Source: Spirochaetaceae bacterium
GTDB lineage: Bacteria; Spirochaetota; Leptospiria; Leptospirales; Leptonemataceae
Assembly: GCA_002729885.1 (NCBI GenBank)
Contig: PBUB01000019.1
Location: 62,001-126,000, forward strand
Direction: 5' to 3'
DNA length: 64,000 nucleotides
The notes beneath the pieces were generated by a model, which was given only the letters and a program-made list of their open reading frames with translations, was not told the origin of the DNA and did no database searches. Shown piece after piece: positions 45,143 through 53,939 of this stretch. The translations under genes were made by a program, and so were the position numbers. Numbering within the stretch: the stretch's first letter is position 1; each line of letters opens with the position of its first letter.

Positions 45143-46141
45143 ATGGGAGCATCCAGACAACACACCAATACCCTTGACCGCCAAAAGCAGAGGCTGCATT
45201 TGAGAACAGTGACCAACTCGGGTAAACGGTTCTGGCTCTTTCTGGCCATTTCGCTTGTTTCGCTGAGCGCCGTCTATTCCTGGCCGGTGCTTCGAAGTAG
45301 TGAGGATGAAAATCAGATACTGCGATTTCGCTTCCAGGACGGGCAGACTTCAATACAGGTCTATGGAATGATTTATGCGCCCACTCTGGGCTTTCCTGGC
45401 GGTGCAGGAATGCTGGTTTCTATCGTTCACCAGGGGAAGCATACCACGGGCGGCTATCACTATACCTGGGACGACGTAGAGGTTTCGGACTCCCAATTGA
45501 AAATGGGGCCACAATCCATTGAAATGTCAAAGAATCGGTTCCGAATTCGCTTTCACTCCCGCGATCTGACTCTGGATGTTCACGCCCCCCGAAACAGCGA
45601 AACAGCGGGCCGGAATATCTTAATCCTTCGAGATGGAGATTCGATTCTTGCAGTGGACGGAACAGAATCTCTATCCGAATCCAGAATCGCTATGAACATC
45701 TACGGCCAGAGAAGTGATTTGCAGGGCCGCATGCTGGTGGATCACTGGAAGCTGCCCCGAAATCTTCCGGACGATCTGGGAAGTATTCAAGTAACAACAT
45801 CTCTTGAGGGCAAACCGATCTTTCTTGCCCAACCCAGGTTCGGTAGCAGCACCGAAACCTATATACAGGCCATGGACCTGAGTCGTCCGGTGCACTTCCG
45901 GGATAAGGATACCGGACTGGCTGCAGGATGGCCTTACAGCTCAGGATGCAAACTCAGCCTCAAACTTGGTTCTCCGATTCACATCCTGGACAGAAAGTCC
46001 ATTCCTTCCACCAGCCGCCTTATGGGTCTTTATCTGGGAAAGAGTCCGCAGATCATCTCCTACGAAAGCACTCTGATAGATGCCTGCGGATCATCCCGAG
46101 CTGTTCTGGCTTCCGAAACTACCGTTCTAACCCTTCACTGA
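45143..46141 (+). CDS. Membrane-anchored beta-rich protein of unknown function
   Basis: Up to 332 residues. One N-terminal hydrophobic helix (FWLFLAISLVSLSAVYSW, about residues 28-45) precedes a beta-rich domain (TTGGYHYTWDDVEVSDSQLK, LDHWKLP-like segments) that loosely recalls lipocalin-like or AttH/CrtC-type proteins. No catalytic residues can be named. Start is uncertain: ATG 45143 or GTG 45209; the longer frame starting at 45077 overlaps the divergent kinase gene. Confidence 0.6.
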   Translation: MGASRQHTNTLDRQKQRLHLRTVTNSGKRFWLFLAISLVSLSAVYSWPVLRSSEDENQILRFRFQDGQTSIQVYGMIYAPTLGFPGGAGMLVSIVHQGKHTTGGYHYTWDDVEVSDSQLKMGPQSIEMSKNRFRIRFHSRDLTLDVHAPRNSETAGRNILILRDGDSILAVDGTESLSESRIAMNIYGQRSDLQGRMLVDHWKLPRNLPDDLGSIQVTTSLEGKPIFLAQPRFGSSTETYIQAMDLSRPVHFRDKDTGLAAGWPYSSGCKLSLKLGSPIHILDRKSIPSTSRLMGLYLGKSPQIISYESTLIDACGSSRAVLASETTVLTLH

Positions 46142-46238
46142 TTTCTCATGCAGAAACAGAAATTTGAAAAATCCAGTTTCAGATTCTTGTGCGATCTTCA
46201 GTATATATCTGCGAAAAAGTTGATACGAGAGTGCAGTG

Positions 46239-46670
46239 TTATGCTTCTGCTTTGCTTCGTTTTCCAGTAGCTTTGCTTTGAGTGGGTGCATTCTTGATGA
46301 CGAAGCGCTTCCCTTCCAGAAGCTGCAACAGATCAAAGCTGCTGATAACCCCTGCCAGCTTTTTGTTATCGATCACAATCAGATGATGGATCTTATGTTT
46401 GCGCATCATTCGAGCTGCCAGCTCCACATCCCCATACCTGGGTATGGTGTAGATCTTTTCTGTCATAATCTGACCCACAGAACGTGTATCCGAGACTTTC
46501 TTGATTAGATCTGCAGAAGAAACAACGCCCAGCACTGCGCGGTCAGGTCCTACCACAGGAACAATATTGATTTTATTCTTCTCCAGAAGCTCCCGAACAT
46601 GTCCTGCAGTCTGATGCGGAGTTACGGTAATCACCCTGGATTTCATGATTTCATCAATCTTTAGACTCAT
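46239..46670 (-). CDS. CBS-domain protein
   Basis: 143 residues from ATG 46670 (MSLKIDEIMKSRVITVTP). A tandem pair of CBS domains, DEIMKSRVITVTPHQTAGHV and GQIMTEKIYTIPRYGDVELA, with a basic tail. CBS pairs bind adenine nucleotides such as AMP or c-di-AMP and regulate partner enzymes or transporters; the partner is not in the window. The longer frame to 46706 is less likely. Confidence 0.85.
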   Translation of the reverse strand: MSLKIDEIMKSRVITVTPHQTAGHVRELLEKNKINIVPVVGPDRAVLGVVSSADLIKKVSDTRSVGQIMTEKIYTIPRYGDVELAARMMRKHKIHHLIVIDNKKLAGVISSFDLLQLLEGKRFVIKNAPTQSKATGKRSKAEA

Positions 46671-46926
46671 GGAAAACCAGACGTAAAGCGATACTGGCCC
46701 GGTCAAGCCGTTAGTATCCAGTCCCCTTCACTTTTAGTGGGATGTTTCGCCTGGATGGCCCGGATTTATCGAGCGAGAGACTTCCCCCGGGCACTTCAAT
46801 TCAACACATCTTGTTCCAGCCACGCGCCAGAAAAACAGAGTTCCTGCATATACGTGCTCCCGCCGGCCCAGAGAATACTGAATCCCGCGAATTTCAGAAT
46901 TGGCCCGGATAGACGAGACTGTTGAA

Positions 46927-49731
46927 TCAAAGCCTTAAATCGTGGAGAATCTTCTTCCCTGGTTCGGAAATCAACGGCAGTTTGAGCTCTCCCTTCTCGA
47001 TCGTCAACGTCATGCCGCCAGCCCCAATGCTGAGCAAGCTTACACCAACGTCGATGTCAATATCCGAAGTGTTTTCCAGTTCTACGCCCCAGCGTCCATC
47101 AGGATAGAATACAACGGGACCATTTAGTTCCATGTTGATCTCCTTACTATGAAGATCCGTGTCTGCGGTTCCTCCCAGGATTTCCATATCCGGTGCATCC
47201 AGATAAAGTGGCAACTCGATAGTGAACTCGGCTCCTCCATGGCCATCAGGAGTGATGTAGCCGGTGTTTACCCCGCGATAGCGCATGATCATGGTTTCTG
47301 TATCGATTTCCAGTGGTAGAATGAGTGCCAGAACGTCCATGGTCTGTGAGGTGCCGAATAGCTGTTGCGGATGAACGGTTACAGGAATTCGGTTATGTGT
47401 AGCATCATAATTGCCAATGGAAATCATAACCAAACCATTGAGAAACATTCGATCCTCTCCGGATATACTTACATCGCTTACAATTCCGCTGTGATCTGTA
47501 GGCTTCAATCGCACACGATTCTGGTCATAGCGAACTTCGTCGCTTTGAACATGAGAATTACCATTAAAATCCGTGGCCGGCACAGCATGCAATGGAGTCA
47601 TGGGCTGGGTGGTAGCTGCTACACCATCAAAAGGCATAATGAAGTCCGGGCCGCCGCCCTGGGCCCCGTTCAAAGGATCCGGATCCAGGGGAATGCCTTC
47701 CGTGTTGCAGATATCCCCGGTCTGGCATTCATCGTTGCTTCCTGACACCAGCTGAACATGGTACCTCTGCCCCACAACCCACGGATGTTCCGGAACAAAC
47801 ACCAGCTTCCGATCTTTCTTCTCCAGCTTGCCTGGAACAGGACTCAAACAGTTTCCAGAGGCATCCACTCGAACTATGCGAACGCTGCCCGAATTACAGG
47901 AACTACCCAGAGTTATCGTGGCAGGATCTAAAGGCTGACTGAAGTATATTTCAACGTTTCGATTGGCCGGAAGAGTAAAAACAGAAAAGACATCATCACT
48001 TCCCTTTCCTCCTGCGCATCTGCCGGCCACATTTCCTCCGGACAGGAAATCCCCACCGACCAGGGAGCACTGAGTTCCTGGATACATTGCAGTAATCCTG
48101 GGAGGAAAGCTGCCGCTATCATTGTACTCAGGCACCTGAAAATCTATTTCCGAAGAGGCCACCGGATGATTCCCCTGGCTATCTTCCAGGGTGCTTTGAA
48201 CCGTCACCCGGTAATCATGCCCGTATTTCAAGAGGTGATCCGGCTTCAAAAAAAGGCTGCTTCCCTTTAATTCTGCCTGAAAATCTACGTAGCTGGCATC
48301 CGTGCGATCATAGAAGGAGATATGATCCTTGAGATTCTTCTGGGATAGAGGTTGCGAAAAGGTCAATACCAGGCCTTCTCCTCGATGAAACGATGTGGAA
48401 TTATCCTGAGGATAGGAGCCTGTTAGCTCAGGAGGATCAGGATTCTGACCGGTCATGCTTCCGTCCTCTGGCGTGCCCATTTGCAATACCATTTCGATGG
48501 TTCCAGAATCAATTCCCATGAGACCCAGCTCCAGAGTGCCAATCACGTTGAGAATCATGGAATTTCCTTTAACCTCGACGGTTCCCACGGCCTGGACCTG
48601 CTGGATTTGTTGATTCATCAAAACATTGGGCAGTCCGTTTTCGCAGTTCATGTATACATCCATCACAAGATATACAGCCGCTTTGCCCGATTCCTGGTCA
48701 AAGGGATTCGCCAGAATGTAGCCGTTCATATCGCTTGCCATGGTAATCTGAATATCTCCCGTTTCCAGGCCGGACGGTATTTCTCCCCCCAGCCTAATCT
48801 CCAGGGACTGACTATGCAATTGACTGTCTCTGCGAACCACCATGGGAAGAATGTCCTGGTGTTTTTGTGCATCGGCCACTTCGGCCTTCATTTCGCCGGC
48901 AGGGTTCAGCACAGACTTTCCCAGAAGGGCCGATTGCATATTCAGTCGATTCGTATTATTGCCGGTGAGGATGCTCTGTTCATCGGGTGTAGAAGCGAGG
49001 TTCACTTTGATTTGACCTCGAGGAGACGATGGCTGTGGAACCAGGGTTGTTTCAAAAGCATTGAGATCGCTACCACTTCTACTCTGAATATCTGCGGTGA
49101 GCCGTAGAGTGTAGCGGGCATCCGGCACAAGATCCACATCCGGATCAAAGGTAATATGCCTTCCATGGACAAGAAGTCGACCTGGCACCTGGGCTCCGTC
49201 CGGTCCCCTTAACTGGAAGGAGTTTCCGGTTATTGCTGTATCGCCAAGCACTTCTTCCGTAAGCAGAATTCGCACTGTAGAAAAATCCAGAAAGGGTAGC
49301 ATGGGATCCGGAACCATGGATTCTACCTTGAATCCGCCCTCCGCTACCAGATCCGAACGTCGGGTCTGAAAAGAAGCGATGGGCCCGGTATACTCTTGCG
49401 CAATACCATTGTTTAAATAGATTGTGTAGCCGGTTCCCGGTTTCATTCCATCGTGCTCAAACCGGATGATTCTTTTGTTCTCCGATAGCGTGGCGGTTCC
49501 TGGAAGCAACTCCCCTGCATGGGAACGAATCTCCAATCCGTCCAGGGCCTGCTCGTTCGTGGGCGATACAAGGCTAACATATATAGGAGATCCCACAGGA
49601 ACATCCAGCTGTCGGTTTCCAGGAAAGACAAATTCCACCCCGCTAACACCATCATGCATTGTATAAATATCCTGACCCTGATTGTTGCAGCCCAGCGCCA
49701 ATAAAGCCAGTACCAAAATTCCTTTTCGCAT
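46927..49731 (-). CDS. Large Ig-like-domain lipoprotein
   Basis: 934 residues from ATG 49731 (MRKGILVLALLALGC, lipobox ALGC), with AGGAG a few bases upstream on the same strand. Several Big_5/SbsA-like Ig domains are recognisable from repeats such as PVGSPIYVSLVSPTNEQAL, LTFSQPLSQKNLKDHISF and IYFSQPLDPATITLGS. Likely an exported or surface-exposed lipoprotein that binds host or matrix, but no binding is shown. It is 34 bases after the FadL gene on the same strand, so the two form an operon. Confidence 0.8.
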   Translation of the reverse strand: MRKGILVLALLALGCNNQGQDIYTMHDGVSGVEFVFPGNRQLDVPVGSPIYVSLVSPTNEQALDGLEIRSHAGELLPGTATLSENKRIIRFEHDGMKPGTGYTIYLNNGIAQEYTGPIASFQTRRSDLVAEGGFKVESMVPDPMLPFLDFSTVRILLTEEVLGDTAITGNSFQLRGPDGAQVPGRLLVHGRHITFDPDVDLVPDARYTLRLTADIQSRSGSDLNAFETTLVPQPSSPRGQIKVNLASTPDEQSILTGNNTNRLNMQSALLGKSVLNPAGEMKAEVADAQKHQDILPMVVRRDSQLHSQSLEIRLGGEIPSGLETGDIQITMASDMNGYILANPFDQESGKAAVYLVMDVYMNCENGLPNVLMNQQIQQVQAVGTVEVKGNSMILNVIGTLELGLMGIDSGTIEMVLQMGTPEDGSMTGQNPDPPELTGSYPQDNSTSFHRGEGLVLTFSQPLSQKNLKDHISFYDRTDASYVDFQAELKGSSLFLKPDHLLKYGHDYRVTVQSTLEDSQGNHPVASSEIDFQVPEYNDSGSFPPRITAMYPGTQCSLVGGDFLSGGNVAGRCAGGKGSDDVFSVFTLPANRNVEIYFSQPLDPATITLGSSCNSGSVRIVRVDASGNCLSPVPGKLEKKDRKLVFVPEHPWVVGQRYHVQLVSGSNDECQTGDICNTEGIPLDPDPLNGAQGGGPDFIMPFDGVAATTQPMTPLHAVPATDFNGNSHVQSDEVRYDQNRVRLKPTDHSGIVSDVSISGEDRMFLNGLVMISIGNYDATHNRIPVTVHPQQLFGTSQTMDVLALILPLEIDTETMIMRYRGVNTGYITPDGHGGAEFTIELPLYLDAPDMEILGGTADTDLHSKEINMELNGPVVFYPDGRWGVELENTSDIDIDVGVSLLSIGAGGMTLTIEKGELKLPLISEPGKKILHDLRL

Positions 49732-49765
49732 TGTTCTTCTCCTGTTTTTCATGGCGTATACATCC

Positions 49766-51142
49766 CTAGAACCGTAGAGTTGCGGATACTGCGAATGCAT
49801 TCACCTGACCGCTCAGTGAGACGCGTTCTACCACGTCCGGAACGGCAAAAATGGGCGGACCATCATAAGGGGGAGCGATGGAAGTGTTTCTACTTTTTAG
49901 CTGATGCTTTTGATAGGCCAGATCGACACTAACCGGATTGGTCATTCCCGGTACCGAAAACGTCCAGGAAAGGCCAGTGGCCAGAATGAATCGATCGGCA
50001 TCCAGGAGGTTTACTCCAGGTGTGATTTCCGATTTGAGAGGGGATCTCTTGTATGAATAACCTCCTCGAAGTTTAAGCCCCTCGAAGAACTCCAGGCCGG
50101 TATGTTTCGCAAGTCCCGAATACGTAACTCCTGCCGACGGTACAACAATATTGCGAAACTCGATGTCTGACTGGTTACTTACATCGCTTCTTTCCGAGAT
50201 TAATGAATTCAGACGTTTCCAGTTTTGAAACTCAAATGAGCCCGCTAACTCGATTTTCCAGGGTAAGCGATACATGATTCCCAGCTCGTACTGAGCTGGC
50301 ACATATCCATCCAGGGATTTAACGGCCAGGGGCACTGATGTAAGGGTAGTACTCTGGATTTCAACATCCGCGGATGCATCCATTTCCAGGGCAAAGTAAC
50401 TGTGATTTCGCCAGCTCAAGGCCAACGAGAAGTCAGAGAAGAAATTATCTTCGTTGAACCATTCCGAAGGTTCAAGCCTCAGTCCAAAGATGGGCGAGCC
50501 GCGAGTATCTCCAGTAACCATGATTTCCTGTTCACTTGTTTCTCCACCCAGCGTTGTGCGAAGCTTGATAGGTGCACGGGCCGTAAGAGAAATAACGCCT
50601 CCGAGGCCCAGATAGATGCCTCTATAGACGCCGATACCAATACCGGAGGCGATAACAAGCGGCTTCTTGCCAAAGAATGCAGGCTGCCCCGCATCAGAAA
50701 CAGTGTCCTGAATCTGAAGCAGATCCCGGCCTCCACCATCGATGCCCATCTGCAGGCCAAAACCCACCGGAACATCAAATGTAGTCAGGTTGCTGAGATC
50801 CAGTTCCAGCCCCAGCATCACCATATTATTTTCTCCTGTATTGCTACTGGGACTGGTACGAAAGGCAGGCTCTTTTCCTCCACGACTCTGGATCTTAAGA
50901 CCCGGGCTGGCATACACCGATCCCAGCGCCATGCTGTTCTCCGGATCAATGGAAAGCCCGGCAGGATTGAAATAGGAAGCCTGCGCTCCCTGGGCAAAGG
51001 GAGCATAGGAACGGGCTGTCGATACCTCTATGGGACTGAGGCCAAACTCGGATGGGACGGATCCAGGACCGGCCTGCAATGAACCGGCACACATAATCAA
51101 CCACAGGCAGGTCAGTACCCGCCAGCAACGAAACTCGAACAT
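49766..51142 (-). CDS. FadL/OmpP1-family outer-membrane transport protein
   Basis: 458 residues from ATG 51142, with AGAAGG six bases upstream. A signal peptide (to about residue 25, ending SLQAG) precedes an N-terminal hatch-like segment (SEFGLSPIEVSTARSYAPFAQGAQASYFNPAGLS, split here: an APFAQGAQASYFNPAG core is family-typical) and a beta-barrel; the last strand ends AVSATLRF with a C-terminal aromatic. It probably passes hydrophobic compounds, such as fatty acids, across the outer membrane. The longer frame starting at 51262 is not supported. Followed by the Ig-like lipoprotein. Confidence 0.85.
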   Translation of the reverse strand: MFEFRCWRVLTCLWLIMCAGSLQAGPGSVPSEFGLSPIEVSTARSYAPFAQGAQASYFNPAGLSIDPENSMALGSVYASPGLKIQSRGGKEPAFRTSPSSNTGENNMVMLGLELDLSNLTTFDVPVGFGLQMGIDGGGRDLLQIQDTVSDAGQPAFFGKKPLVIASGIGIGVYRGIYLGLGGVISLTARAPIKLRTTLGGETSEQEIMVTGDTRGSPIFGLRLEPSEWFNEDNFFSDFSLALSWRNHSYFALEMDASADVEIQSTTLTSVPLAVKSLDGYVPAQYELGIMYRLPWKIELAGSFEFQNWKRLNSLISERSDVSNQSDIEFRNIVVPSAGVTYSGLAKHTGLEFFEGLKLRGGYSYKRSPLKSEITPGVNLLDADRFILATGLSWTFSVPGMTNPVSVDLAYQKHQLKSRNTSIAPPYDGPPIFAVPDVVERVSLSGQVNAFAVSATLRF

Positions 51143-51476
51143 GAACACCTTCTGTTTATCTGGCCCGGGAACCGGCCCCTCTCCAGGACTGAATGACGTA
51201 TCAGTCAGTAAGCCGGCTAAGTATTTCCCTGCGCCGTTTCGGCAGACGTATTCCTCTACCACGCGACCAGAATCTCTATATTTAGGTGCATACTACCAGA
51301 GATGTAAGCCATTTGTCGTAGCTTCTTATAAGATCGGAATTCAGACTTATAGATCCGGACGGTTTTCAATCGGGCAACTAAGCTCCTGGGCGCAGCATTA
51401 AGATAGATTCAAGCTTTCAGGGCGCCGGTGAGACATCCCCTATTCTCTCCAGGTCTTGCCCGTGCCTGAATCCAGG
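51143..51476. other. Intergenic region between fadL-like gene and lipase
   Basis: About 330 bases holding the 5' leader of the FadL operon and the 3' region of the lipase gene, both on the minus strand. No convincing promoter, hairpin or small gene was found; a direct repeat CCAGGTC appears twice near 51450-51475. Confidence 0.35.
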
Positions 51477-52706
51477 TCAGGATTCAATCGTTTTGATGAG
51501 ATAATCAGATATCTCCGGACTACCCAGAAGTCCCAGGTGTCCCGTGGTCATAAATGCATGGTATTCGATGGTAGGCGTTCGGTTCTTTCGCAACCAGGAG
51601 AAGTTCGAAGCAGTCTTCGTCGCTTTCTGATTGAATTCTACGAACTCTTTTCCCAGGGCGCTCCTGGTTCCCACAAGACCGTCTCCAAAATACATAGCAA
51701 CAGGAGTCAGAACGGTTTCGGAAACACTTCCCAGCAGTAGATGATAATGCACCCCTGGCAGGGGCGGAACTTCTGTCTTTTTTACGTTCATCAGTTTGTT
51801 TGCATCTTCATGTTTCCAGTCCTCGGTCATAAAACCCCATCGTAGATCCTTGATTCCGTTGCTTCTTTCATCGGCTATGCGACCAATAATCCGGGTAGGG
51901 TAATTCCAGATGGTTTTAAGGACAAAGGTAGCTACATGACCAAACCTTTCCAGGAATGAGCCATCGTTGGGTGCACCAATGAGCACCACATCGCTTAGAA
52001 CAGAAACCCATTTGCTTTTTCGCCTGGCTCCGTAGTACCCGGCACTGCGAACAACCAGGCCTCCCATGGAATGGCCTACCAGGATGAGCCTTTTGATTTC
52101 CCCGGAACTAACTTGCATTAATTGATCCACCAATCGATCCAGCTCCTGTCCATTTTCTGAGATATGCTTTCCTGTGTTATATCTCAGATATAGAACCCCG
52201 GCATTGCACTGTCTGGATAGCTCCGGACCGTACCCGGTCTTTCCCGCCATGGCCGCTTGCCAGGGAATTTCATCCGCCATCAAGCCATGAACGAAAAGTA
52301 CACAGGTGCCAGCTCTACCATCCAATCTTTCCTTTTCGCTTTGCCATACTTCTGCCGGTTTCGCATCGGCACCGTTCAAGCGAAAACTCATGGAAATGGC
52401 AGCAGGATCATTAAACTCGGCCAGCCGATGTCCTACCAGACCATTGATGGCAGGGACAATGAAATGCTTATTCTCATCGCCCTTTTCGTAAACATATTTC
52501 AGGGTCTGGCCTGTGGCAAGGGCCGCATCCACTATACCTTTTCCCAGGTTTTGCCAGAAGTTACCTGATGGAGAAGATGCGCTTGAAGTTTCGGAAGCTT
52601 CAGAGTCGGAGGATTCGGAGGATTCGGAAGCATTATCCGTTGAATCCAGGGGCCCGGAATCGCCCTCTTCTTTCGCCCTGGATGGTCTGGAATTTCCGGT
52701 GGTCAT
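51477..52706 (-). CDS. Alpha/beta hydrolase, lipase-like
   Basis: 409 residues. The N-terminus has no signal peptide and contains a Ser/Glu/Asp-rich low-complexity stretch (about residues 22-50). The hydrolase core shows VLFVHGLMAD, the nucleophile elbow GHSMGGLVVR, and a likely catalytic histidine in TTGHLGLLGSPE. It resembles triacylglycerol lipases and PGAP1-like esterases. Substrate and location are unknown; without a signal peptide it is probably cytoplasmic or exported by another route. ATG start at 52706. Confidence 0.8.
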   Translation of the reverse strand: MTTGNSRPSRAKEEGDSGPLDSTDNASESSESSDSEASETSSASSPSGNFWQNLGKGIVDAALATGQTLKYVYEKGDENKHFIVPAINGLVGHRLAEFNDPAAISMSFRLNGADAKPAEVWQSEKERLDGRAGTCVLFVHGLMADEIPWQAAMAGKTGYGPELSRQCNAGVLYLRYNTGKHISENGQELDRLVDQLMQVSSGEIKRLILVGHSMGGLVVRSAGYYGARRKSKWVSVLSDVVLIGAPNDGSFLERFGHVATFVLKTIWNYPTRIIGRIADERSNGIKDLRWGFMTEDWKHEDANKLMNVKKTEVPPLPGVHYHLLLGSVSETVLTPVAMYFGDGLVGTRSALGKEFVEFNQKATKTASNFSWLRKNRTPTIEYHAFMTTGHLGLLGSPEISDYLIKTIES

Positions 52707-52995
52707 GGCCGGTTCTATAGATGTCTTTCGGTCCGGTCATCCCTTTTTCCAGGATTCATTCGGCAGAAGGCCCCTGAGTCCGATGCCCCGTTAAGACTCG
52801 ATATGGCAGCTAGTTACCAAACAGGCCAGCCGTTATTTCCGGGAATCCAGCCCGGTTTTGTGCATGACTCCTACATTAATTCTGTATTCTTAAAAACCGG
52901 CCCTATATTGGCGGGCCTGTTCGCCTGCAGGGTGGCCTGCAGAAATGTACCTGAGATAAGAATCCAGCCCGGTAGAATGACACGGAGATGTGTAA
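52707..52995. other. Intergenic region before small lipoprotein
   Basis: About 290 bases. CTGCAGG (52925-52931) and CCTGCAG (52936-52942) form a 7-bp hairpin, and CCTGCAGG at 52924-52931 is itself palindromic. TATATT at 52904-52909 may be a -10 box for the downstream gene, without a clear -35. Confidence 0.4.
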
Positions 52996-53451
52996 ATGCG
53001 AATTCGAACTTACAATTATTCTCCGCTGCTTTCCATGCTGGTCTTTGGCGCCATGGCATCCGGCTGCTTTTTAGAACCTGACGAATCCGAATGGGACAAA
53101 GGAGACGAAATATTCTACAATGCTCTAATCCTCCAGTTGGCCAGTCAACCTGTAGCGCCCAGAGTGCGATTTCTCAACAATTCAGGCGGCACAGATTCCT
53201 ATCGATTGTTCACTAACTCAGGTTGCTCAGGTAATGCCTTTGCCAGTTTTTCTGGCACCGCCTCCGGACAATATACAGCCTATTATCAGACGAGCTCATT
53301 CTATTTGAATATAGACACTTCTGAGTGCGTCGCAGGACAGTTTAACTTTGGTCAGCCCGGCACAGCCTTGAATCAGGTTCAGATCGACTGCGAGGTCAGT
53401 TTAACACAGATTCAGTGTAACGATTCATCCAGTACGACAATCGCACGCTAA
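52996..53451 (+). CDS. Small lipoprotein, beta-rich
   Basis: 151 residues with signal peptide and lipobox MASGC (about residue 24). The mature part has three to four cysteines and repeated aromatic beta-strand patterns such as FLNNSGGTDSYRLF and TAYYQTSSFYLNID, compatible with an Ig-like or DUF4397-like sandwich. GGAG lies upstream of the ATG. Function unknown. Confidence 0.7.
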   Translation: MRIRTYNYSPLLSMLVFGAMASGCFLEPDESEWDKGDEIFYNALILQLASQPVAPRVRFLNNSGGTDSYRLFTNSGCSGNAFASFSGTASGQYTAYYQTSSFYLNIDTSECVAGQFNFGQPGTALNQVQIDCEVSLTQIQCNDSSSTTIAR

Positions 53452-53549
53452 TGCCCGGATCAAAGGAGACTCCGCAACCAGGGAATTCACAGGACTCAGG
53501 TTTCTCTGGGCGTGGTGAGAGCCTAATGAACGCAGTAGAACTGAATCTA

Positions 53550-53773
53550 TTAAGGCGTGCCTTTTACAACATTGCCATCAACATCGATCTTAAAGAATCG
53601 CACACCTTTTGAAACGGAAGCTGTACTTTCGTCTCTTTTGCGCACGATGAACGGATATGCATCGTTAAATTGCGCTGGTCTCGCTTCATTTCCAGCCCTA
53701 TCCATAAAGCACCGGTGCAAGAAATTACAGCCACAGCTCCAGTTAGAAAAAAGAGCATTCGCATGCCCGCCAT
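53550..53773 (-). pseudogene. Possible frameshifted small lipoprotein gene
   Basis: On the minus strand one frame gives a signal peptide and lipobox (MRMLFFLTGAVAVISC, from ATG 53764 or 53773) and then degrades into a sequence without protein-like pattern. A second frame, open from before 53773 to the stop at 53550-53552, holds a natural-looking tail: MDRAGNEARPAQ, then VSKGVRFFKIDVDGNV. Joining the signal peptide to this tail near 53705 gives a plausible lipoprotein of about 70 residues. This may be a real frameshift, a sequencing error, or two unrelated open frames; a run of six T near 53750 is a possible slip site. Confidence 0.4.
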
Positions 53774-53939
53774 ATCTGGCCTGAAGACAGGTTGGAGTAA
53801 ACTGATTTATGCTGGCATGGAATGTCTATCGCAGCATTCAGGGGAGCCGAAAAACCAGCTACGTGACCCACTCATTCTTAATTATCGCTGGACCGGAGGC
53901 TATTTAATGAATTCGACTGTGCGAAAATTCCGACTGATT

